Assembly (NCBI GenBank): GCA_022601275.1
Contig: JAHZIT010000178.1
Coordinates: forward strand, 1-33,117
Direction of reading: 5' to 3'
DNA: 33,117 nucleotides
Source: Actinomycetes bacterium
GTDB lineage: Bacteria; Actinomycetota; Actinomycetes; Mycobacteriales; Mycobacteriaceae
How positions within the stretch are numbered: the first letter of the stretch is position 1; every line of letters begins with the position of its first letter. The notes below the pieces were generated by a model. That model was given only the letters and a program-made list of their open reading frames with translations. It ran no database searches and was not told the origin of the DNA. The position numbers were made by a program, and so were the translations under genes. Positions 24,709-30,284 of this stretch are shown in pieces.

Positions 24709-25057
24709 ACGCGGCTCCGCCAGCCTGATTGCTGCCGTGATGATCGCGGCACTGGCCACGGTCACTGCGGGGGGTGCACACGTTGGGGCGGCGGTCATCG
24801 CGCGGCACCAGGCGCAGGCAGCCGCGGATCTTGGGGCCCTCGCCGGAGCGGCTTACCTGCCTGGCGGCGTCGACACCGCCTGTGCGCAGGTGTCTGTGCT
24901 GGCCCGCGCCATGGGCACGGTCGCGGTCACTTGTGCGGCGGACGGGCTGGACCTCGTGGTAACTGTGGAGGCGTCGATCGCTGTCGGTCCGGCCTGGATG
25001 GGGGCCGCCCGGGCGGTGGCCAGAGCTGGTCCAATAGATCCAGAGCTGGTCCAATAG
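24698..25057 (+). CDS. Tad-locus helicase-neighbourhood pseudopilin-like protein (Rv3654c homologue)
   Basis: 119 residues from GTG 24698, which overlaps the TadE-like gene by 11 bp; no independent ribosome site, so re-initiation is likely. It starts FGERGSASLIAAVMIAALATVTAGGAHVG (one membrane helix), then VIARHQAQAAADLGALAGAAYL, the TadG/TadE-like block of secretion-linked Tad proteins, followed by a cysteine pair (CAQ ... TCAADG) that could bridge. A perfect 20-bp tandem duplication has rewritten the C-terminus to end PIDPELVQ. Last gene of the tad operon; only 10 bp from the convergent PAS-sensor gene. Confidence 0.85.
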   Translation: MFGERGSASLIAAVMIAALATVTAGGAHVGAAVIARHQAQAAADLGALAGAAYLPGGVDTACAQVSVLARAMGTVAVTCAADGLDLVVTVEASIAVGPAWMGAARAVARAGPIDPELVQ

Positions 25058-25059
25058 AT
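25020..25059. repeat. Perfect 20-bp tandem duplication over the end of the last tad gene
   Basis: CCAGAGCTGGTCCAATAGAT occurs at 25020-25039 and again, identical, at 25040-25059. Being 20 bp, it shifts frame: the first TAG is read through out of frame and the second ends the gene. Without the second copy the protein would end PIDTAS. Confidence 0.95.
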
Positions 25060-25067
25060 ACCGCAAG

Positions 25068-26237
25068 CTAGTCCGTGCCGGCCTTTTTCGTGGCGGCCTT
25101 CTTGATGCCGGCCTTCTTGATGCCGGCCTTCTTGATGGCGGTTTTCTTCGCGCCCGCCTTCTTCTTGGCGGCATTCTTCTTGCGCGAGGGCGCCTTTGGC
25201 TCACTGTCGGTCGACTCCTCGAGACCATCGAGTCCGGCGACGGTGAGTTCTTCCTGCGTGGGTAACCGAAATGCGGCAAGTCCGGCGTAGACGCCGTCAT
25301 TGAGTTCGACGCGGTCCACGTTCACGTGCACCGGGGTCCATCCCCCTTGGTGGGCGACCATCCTCAGCACGCCCGAGGTGCCCCCGGTGGCGAACTCCGC
25401 GTCCATTCCGGCCAGCGCGGCCTGGTCGTCCGGGTGGGCCCGGTCTCCCACGATCCCTGCCCGCCAGTCGAAGAATGGCGCGGGGTCGTCGAGCCACTTC
25501 AGCAAAGTCCATTGCCTGGGGTCCACCAGGGCTCGGTGCACACCAGGCTCGGCCAGGTTGTCGAGGATGCGCTGCCCGAGCAGCTCCTCCTGGATGCTCG
25601 GCCCCTCCTGCACGCTGCGCCAATTCATCGCCCGGCAGATCAGCCGCGGCTTGCCGTCATCCTGTTCCTCCGAAAGGGAACGGGTGACGAATCCGACCGT
25701 GATCCGCTCGCCCAGGTAGTCGGTGAAGTCCCAGGTATCGCAGATCGATTGCCCGGCTTCGGGGTTCATCACCATGCTGATGATCTCGGACTCGCTGGGG
25801 TCGAGATCGCGCCGGGGGAGCGCCTCGGCGAACACCCGTCCCAACGAGGGCGCCTGATCTGGATCCCATCCACCGATGCGGAGCGACTCGGGGGTGTCGG
25901 TGACGGTTCTCGCCGTCAGATCCACAATCAACGATCCGACGAGCGGCCGCGGTGGCGGTTCCTCGTCAGGTGTCCCCACCCAGATCTGAACCCCATGTAT
26001 CCGGTTGTCCGACATCTGGACAACCTCGGTGCGAATCACTCGGTCGTTCTTGGGTGTGATGCTGGTCAGGCCTGTGCCGGCACGAACCGTCTCGCCAATG
26101 GCGGTCTGGATAGCCATCAGGTGCGGGTCTCTCCCCAAGAACGAGTCGACCGGTAGCAGATTCTTGGTGTGAGCGCCCTGCGCGACGACTACAGGCTCGC
26201 TGCCCAGCGTTTCCACGAGCAGCCAGTCGTGGGTCAT
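25068..26237 (-). CDS. Triple-domain PAS/GAF sensor protein with histone-like lysine tail (Rv3651 homologue)
   Basis: 389 residues from ATG 26237, matching the MTHDWLLVETLG start of Rv3651; a longer frame is rejected. By homology to the Rv3651 structure, residues 1-about 90 form a PAS-like domain, about 100-220 a GAF-like middle domain (PRPLVGSLIVDLT...), and about 230-345 a second PAS-like domain with RILDNLAEPGVHRALVDP and WTLLKWLDDPAPFFDW. No kinase, cyclase or DNA-binding domain is present. After the family's usual end near 345, a 44-residue tail consists of KKA/KKAG repeats, like the tails of HupB and TopA. The ligand is unknown. Convergent with the tad operon. Confidence 0.9.
   Translation of the reverse strand: MTHDWLLVETLGSEPVVVAQGAHTKNLLPVDSFLGRDPHLMAIQTAIGETVRAGTGLTSITPKNDRVIRTEVVQMSDNRIHGVQIWVGTPDEEPPPRPLVGSLIVDLTARTVTDTPESLRIGGWDPDQAPSLGRVFAEALPRRDLDPSESEIISMVMNPEAGQSICDTWDFTDYLGERITVGFVTRSLSEEQDDGKPRLICRAMNWRSVQEGPSIQEELLGQRILDNLAEPGVHRALVDPRQWTLLKWLDDPAPFFDWRAGIVGDRAHPDDQAALAGMDAEFATGGTSGVLRMVAHQGGWTPVHVNVDRVELNDGVYAGLAAFRLPTQEELTVAGLDGLEESTDSEPKAPSRKKNAAKKKAGAKKTAIKKAGIKKAGIKKAATKKAGTD
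25077..25136. repeat. 15-bp repeats encoding the lysine tail of the PAS/GAF sensor
   Basis: Units of GCCGGCCTTCTTGAT at 25107-25121 and 25122-25136, with near copies at 25092-25106 and 25077-25091. On the coding strand each gives IKKAG. In-frame expansion or loss would change tail length only. Confidence 0.9.
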
Positions 26238-26525
26238 GGCGGTAAGCCTACCGAGAGGTTCAGGGTTCCTGCTGATCCCGTTGCCATGGAATCCGCGTTC
26301 TTGTGTTTCCGGGCAGCTCCGCGTGTCGCCCGACCGCTGTTCGCGAGTTGCAGCAACAAAGTTCACACGGTAATTTGCCATCATCCTAGTAGTCAGAATC
26401 CAGAACAGATCGTGGCGCCCAGTCCGTCTTCAAGCCGGTGTGGTTTGTTTGCCGTGATTTTCCGCTAGGTTTTCTTAGCTCTGGTATCCAGAGGCGATCG
26501 TCGAGGGGTCGACCGCCGGTTGGAT
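26238..26525. other. Gap between the helicase and PAS-sensor genes
   Basis: 288 bp on which I see no gene. In M. tuberculosis a PE gene is expected near here; none is present. It has a higher A/T content than its flanks and a perfect small hairpin CTCTGG-TAT-CCAGAG at 26479-26493 close to the helicase stop, without a T-run on the minus strand. The promoter of the PAS-sensor gene should lie here, but I could not define it. Confidence 0.5.
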
Positions 26526-28889
26526 TCATGGGATCGCGGCCGAAACCAGGCCGGCCACCAGTTGCAAGACGCGGACCGCGCCCTCTTTATCCAGGGGGTC
26601 GTTGCCGTTCCCGCACTTGGGCGACTGCACGCAGGACGGACAACCCGTCGGGCAGTCGCACGCCTCGATTGCCGCGGCGGTGGCCCCCCACCAGGTATCG
26701 ATGGTGGCGAATCCGCTGGCGGCGAAGCCTGCGCCACCGGGATAGCCGTCGTAGACGAATATCGTCGGCTGGCCGTCGACCGGGCCTGCTGCGGTGGACA
26801 CCCCGCCGATGTCGCCGCGATCGCAGCCGGCGAGCAACGGCAGCAGACCGATGGCGGCGTGTTCGGCCGCGTGCAGCGATCCAGGTATTCGTAGCGGGTC
26901 GATGCCGCTGTCTTGCAGCGCATCCGAGGTGATCGTGCACATCACGGCCATGGTCTCGAGGGTGCGCGTCGGCATATCGAGGTCGACGAAGTCGATCACT
27001 GCACCGTCGGTACGGCGGCGCAGGTACCCGGTGACCGTGTTACTCACCGACACCGGCACCAGCCCTACGGTGACCGGTCCATGGTCAGAACATTCGCCCG
27101 GCCCGGCCACATCGATAGCGGTCAGCTCGCGGGCGAATGTCGTGTACCCAGGATCCTCGGCGTGGACGAAGGCAATGCCGTCCTCGAAGTTGAGAGAATC
27201 GACTACGTAGCTGTCGCCTTGGTGCAGATAGACCGCCCCGGGGTGGACCGATGCGGGTGCTTGCCCCACCCCCGTACTGCCCACCATGCGGCCTGTATCG
27301 CCTTCCAGGATCGCGATCTGTCCGCCGGTGGAGCCGCGAATGTCCACGCCGGGGTGCGGATCGACTCCAGGGGCGGCGAAGTAGCCGTTCGGCCGCCGGC
27401 GCAGCAACCCATCGTCGACCAAGGTGCTTGCAACTGCTTCGGCATTCCAACTGCGCACCTCGACTTCGGTCAGCGGAAGCTCGGTGGCTGCACAAAGAAG
27501 CTGTGGTCCAAGGACATACGGGTTGCCTGGGTCTATGACGACACGCTCTATGGGTTTGTCGAGCAAAGCGGCGGGGTGATGAACCAGATAGGTGTCCAGG
27601 GGATCGTCGCGGGCTATCAGCACCACAAGTGCTCCCTGCCCGCGTCTGCCGGCGCGTCCCGCCTGCTGCCAGAACGAGGCGACGGTGCCGGGGAAGCCGG
27701 CCAGGACCACGGCATCAAGACCCGCGATGTCCACCCCCGACTCCAGAGCGTTGGTCGTTGCGACGCCGGAAAGTTCACCGCTGGCCAACGCGCGTTCGAG
27801 TGCGCGACGGTCCTCGGCCAGGTAGCCGGCACGGTAAGAGGCAACCTGTGTTGCCAGATGCGGTGCGGTCTCGGCCAGTCGGACCTTGGCGCCCAGCGCC
27901 GTGAGTTCAGCGCCCCGGCGGGACCGCACGAAGGTGAGCATGTGTGCCCCCTCTCGGATCAGGTCGGCCATCACCCGGGCGGCTTCGGCGCCGGCCGTTC
28001 GCCGCACCGGTGCTCCGTTCTCCCCCGCGAGGCCGTCGATCAGGGCTGGCTCCCACAGCGCGACCGTCCGTGCTCCCTGGGGTGAGCCGTCGTCAGTCAC
28101 CTCCATCACACATTGACCTATCAACTCGGAGGCAGTGATCGCCGGCTGCGCGTTGGTCGCGCTGGCGAAGATGACGGTGGGCCCAGAAGGGTTTGTCCCA
28201 GAGGAGCGGGGGCCGGCTGCCGAATATCTGGCGCACAGCCGCATTAGGCGGCGCAGCACCATCGCGACGTTCGACCCGAAAACGCCCCGATAGTAATGGC
28301 ATTCGTCCACTACGAGGTATTGGAGATTGCGCAGGAAGACCGCCCATCGGGCGTGGTTGCGCAGCATCGACAGGTGAATCATGTCCGGATTCGAGAAGAC
28401 CCAGCGGGACCGCTCCCGGGCGAAGCGCCGCACCTCGGCAGAGCTGTCACCGTCGTAGGGCGTTGGCGCGACGTCGGTGAGCCCGGGGACCCCGGAGGCC
28501 AGGGACACGGCCGATCGCAACTGGTCGTGCCCAAGCGCTTTGGTAGGCGCCAGGTACAGCGCCCGCGACCGCGGGTTCGCTTTCAGCGCTGTCAATATCG
28601 GCAGTTGGTAGGCGAGCGACTTTCCTGAGGCGGCACCTGTACTGAGTACTACGTGGCGTCCATCGTGAGCCAGGTCGGCAGCCGTCAGCTGATGCGACCA
28701 TGGTGCCTCGATGCCGCGATCACCGAAACTTCTCACCACATCTGGGTCGGCCCAGTGAGGCCAGGTCCGTTTTCTGGCCCGTCGCGGCGGCAGGTCTGCT
28801 ACATGGCGCAGCGGGTTTTCGTCCGCGGCGGTGCCCTCGACCGCGCAAGCCAACAGTCGGCGGCCGAAATTCGACACCGGATCTGTCAC
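26526..28889 (-). CDS. SF2 DNA helicase with DUF1998 zinc module (Rv3649 homologue, YprA/MrfA/SftH type)
   Basis: 787 residues from GTG 28889, preceded by GGGAGGA seven bases upstream; the longer frame upstream lacks similarity. Motifs: Walker A TGAASGKS (84-91), APTKALG (Ia), DECH box (about 195-198), ASATN (III), the C-terminal RecA block with ALESGVDIAGLD and QQAGRAGRRGQG. The MZB/DUF1998 region ends with a four-cysteine set CDCPTGCPSC...KCGNGNDPLDK. It resembles B. subtilis MrfA (mitomycin repair) and, I believe, M. smegmatis SftH, a 3'-5' translocase. Likely role: repair of bulky or cross-linked DNA. Divergent from cspA. Confidence 0.93.
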   Translation of the reverse strand: MTDPVSNFGRRLLACAVEGTAADENPLRHVADLPPRRARKRTWPHWADPDVVRSFGDRGIEAPWSHQLTAADLAHDGRHVVLSTGAASGKSLAYQLPILTALKANPRSRALYLAPTKALGHDQLRSAVSLASGVPGLTDVAPTPYDGDSSAEVRRFARERSRWVFSNPDMIHLSMLRNHARWAVFLRNLQYLVVDECHYYRGVFGSNVAMVLRRLMRLCARYSAAGPRSSGTNPSGPTVIFASATNAQPAITASELIGQCVMEVTDDGSPQGARTVALWEPALIDGLAGENGAPVRRTAGAEAARVMADLIREGAHMLTFVRSRRGAELTALGAKVRLAETAPHLATQVASYRAGYLAEDRRALERALASGELSGVATTNALESGVDIAGLDAVVLAGFPGTVASFWQQAGRAGRRGQGALVVLIARDDPLDTYLVHHPAALLDKPIERVVIDPGNPYVLGPQLLCAATELPLTEVEVRSWNAEAVASTLVDDGLLRRRPNGYFAAPGVDPHPGVDIRGSTGGQIAILEGDTGRMVGSTGVGQAPASVHPGAVYLHQGDSYVVDSLNFEDGIAFVHAEDPGYTTFARELTAIDVAGPGECSDHGPVTVGLVPVSVSNTVTGYLRRRTDGAVIDFVDLDMPTRTLETMAVMCTITSDALQDSGIDPLRIPGSLHAAEHAAIGLLPLLAGCDRGDIGGVSTAAGPVDGQPTIFVYDGYPGGAGFAASGFATIDTWWGATAAAIEACDCPTGCPSCVQSPKCGNGNDPLDKEGAVRVLQLVAGLVSAAIP

Positions 28890-29206
28890 CTCGGTTCCTC
28901 CCGGATGTCGCGCGTGCGCTGTCCAACGGCCGCCGAAAAGCGCCCAAATGCCGTCGTAGGTGAATTGTTCACTACGTGATTTCTCCGAGACTGTCACCAG
29001 CGGCCCCGAACATGGTTGACTAACGACGGTCGCAGCTTCTGTGTTCGTGTATTCGCACTCGCAGGATCGACGTTGCGGTCGCGGTTCCTGCGAGGGTGAT
29101 GGTCGGGTCAGTTCCGAGCACTCCAACCAGGTATGGCGGTCGGAACGGGCCCGGTACACCGGAAGTCGGTGGACCGCTCCCGGTAACGAGAAGGAAAGTA
29201 CGAGAG
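28890..29206. other. Long divergent leader between the helicase gene and cspA
   Basis: 317 bp without a gene. cspA has an extended upstream region, as is common for cold-shock genes whose mRNA leader changes fold with temperature. TTGACT at 29012-29017 could be a -35, but no -10 at proper spacing is convincing. No strong hairpin with long perfect arms was found near the start codon. Confidence 0.45.
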
Positions 29207-29410
29207 ATGCCCCAGGGAACTGTGAAGTGGTTCAACGCGGAGAAGGGCTTCGGCTTTATCGCCCCCGAGGACGGCTCTGCTGATGTGTTTGTCCACTACA
29301 CGGAAATTCAGGGCAGCGGCTTCCGCACCCTGGAAGAGAACCAGAAGGTCGAGTTTGAGGTCGGCCAGAGCCCCAAGGGGCCGCAGGCTACCGGCGTTCG
29401 GGCCGTCTGA
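29207..29410 (+). CDS. cspA: Cold-shock protein CspA
   Basis: 67 residues from ATG 29207 with AAGGAAAG about ten bases upstream. It consists only of a cold-shock domain: [18 protein letters not shown] (RNP1 KGFGFI) and DVFVHY (RNP2). Binds single-stranded nucleic acid and melts mRNA structure. The length and sequence match Rv3648c. Highly conserved and often strongly expressed. Divergent from the helicase gene, followed 149 bp later by the Rv3647c homologue. Confidence 0.97.
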   Translation: MPQGTVKWFNAEKGFGFIAPEDGSADVFVHYTEIQGSGFRTLEENQKVEFEVGQSPKGPQATGVRAV

Positions 29411-29546
29411 GGAACAGCGGGCCTAGCCAGAGACCTCTTCCCACCCTCGCGTCATCCATCACGGAATGCGCGGGGGTGGTCTGTTTCTGTGTAGTGCCCG
29501 GGACTGGGCCTTGCGGCCCGGCAACCTCTGTGCGGTCGGGCTGCCT

Positions 29547-29559
29547 TAATGTCACTGGT
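29547..29559 (+). promoter_or_regulatory. Leaderless-type -10 element for the Rv3647c homologue
   Basis: TAATGT (29547-29552) fits TANNNT and ends seven bases before GTG 29560, with no ribosome site. Supports the short start of the following gene and separate transcription from cspA. Confidence 0.5.
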
Positions 29560-30150
29560 GTGAGCCAGCTGTCCTTCTTCTCGGCTGAGTCGGTGCCACC
29601 GGCTATAGCCGACCTGACAGGAATACTGGCTGCGCCCGGACAGGCCTCCGTCGTTGTCAGCACGCAGGTGCCGACTGCGCGGCTGTCGGTTGTGGTGGAC
29701 CGGTTGTGGCGCGCCGAGGCGCTGGCCGAGATGATCACCGAGGCTGGGTTGCAGGCCGAGATCGCTCGTACTGACGAGGACACGCCGCTGGTTCGTACCG
29801 CGCTGGATGCTCGCCTGGTCCAGATCGCCGGGGATTGGACGCGGGGAGCGGTCAAGACCGTGCCGCCGCAGTGGTTGCCCGGACCCCGGGAACTGCGGGC
29901 GTGGACGCTGGCATCCGGCACGCCCGATTCCGGCCGCTATCTGCTCGGGTTGGACCCGCATGCGCCCGACACTCACTCGCCGCTGGCATCGGCGATGATG
30001 AGAGTCGGCATAGCGCCGACACTCATAGGCACCCGCGGGACGCATCCGGCGTTGCGGATCAGTGGCCGACGGCGTCTATCGCGCCTGGTGGAGAATGTGG
30101 GGGAGCCCCCCGACCACGCTGAAGCGGTAGCAAATTGGCCGCGGATATAG
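29560..30150 (+). CDS. Conserved mycobacterial protein of unknown function (Rv3647c homologue)
   Basis: 196 residues from GTG 29560; a frame starting 84 bp upstream is rejected because the -10 element lies inside it. It begins MSQLSFFSAESVPPAIADLTG, a well-conserved opening of the actinobacterial family found next to topA. A central segment RLWRAEALAEMITEAGLQAEI looks like an amphipathic helix, and the C-terminal third is rich in arginine (GRRRLSRLVENVG). There are no cysteines, signal peptide or membrane segment. I recognise no catalytic motif. Conserved position before topA suggests a link to DNA topology or replication, but this is only context. Confidence 0.8.
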   Translation: MSQLSFFSAESVPPAIADLTGILAAPGQASVVVSTQVPTARLSVVVDRLWRAEALAEMITEAGLQAEIARTDEDTPLVRTALDARLVQIAGDWTRGAVKTVPPQWLPGPRELRAWTLASGTPDSGRYLLGLDPHAPDTHSPLASAMMRVGIAPTLIGTRGTHPALRISGRRRLSRLVENVGEPPDHAEAVANWPRI

Positions 30151-30284
30151 ACGCCCTGCAGACAGCCGCCGCACGGGGGCCAGTTTGCGTCGGCAGGCCG
30201 GGGGTGCGAAATTGTCAGTTGCCGGAGCGGCTGCAGGAATGGTGCGGGCCGACCGGGCAGTAGAAGAAGTGGAGCTAGGCGAAG

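Noticed and set aside
29487..29525. GGGCC/GGCCC hairpin between cspA and the next gene as a cspA terminator
   Set aside because: Short arms and no T-run; a real end signal cannot be claimed.
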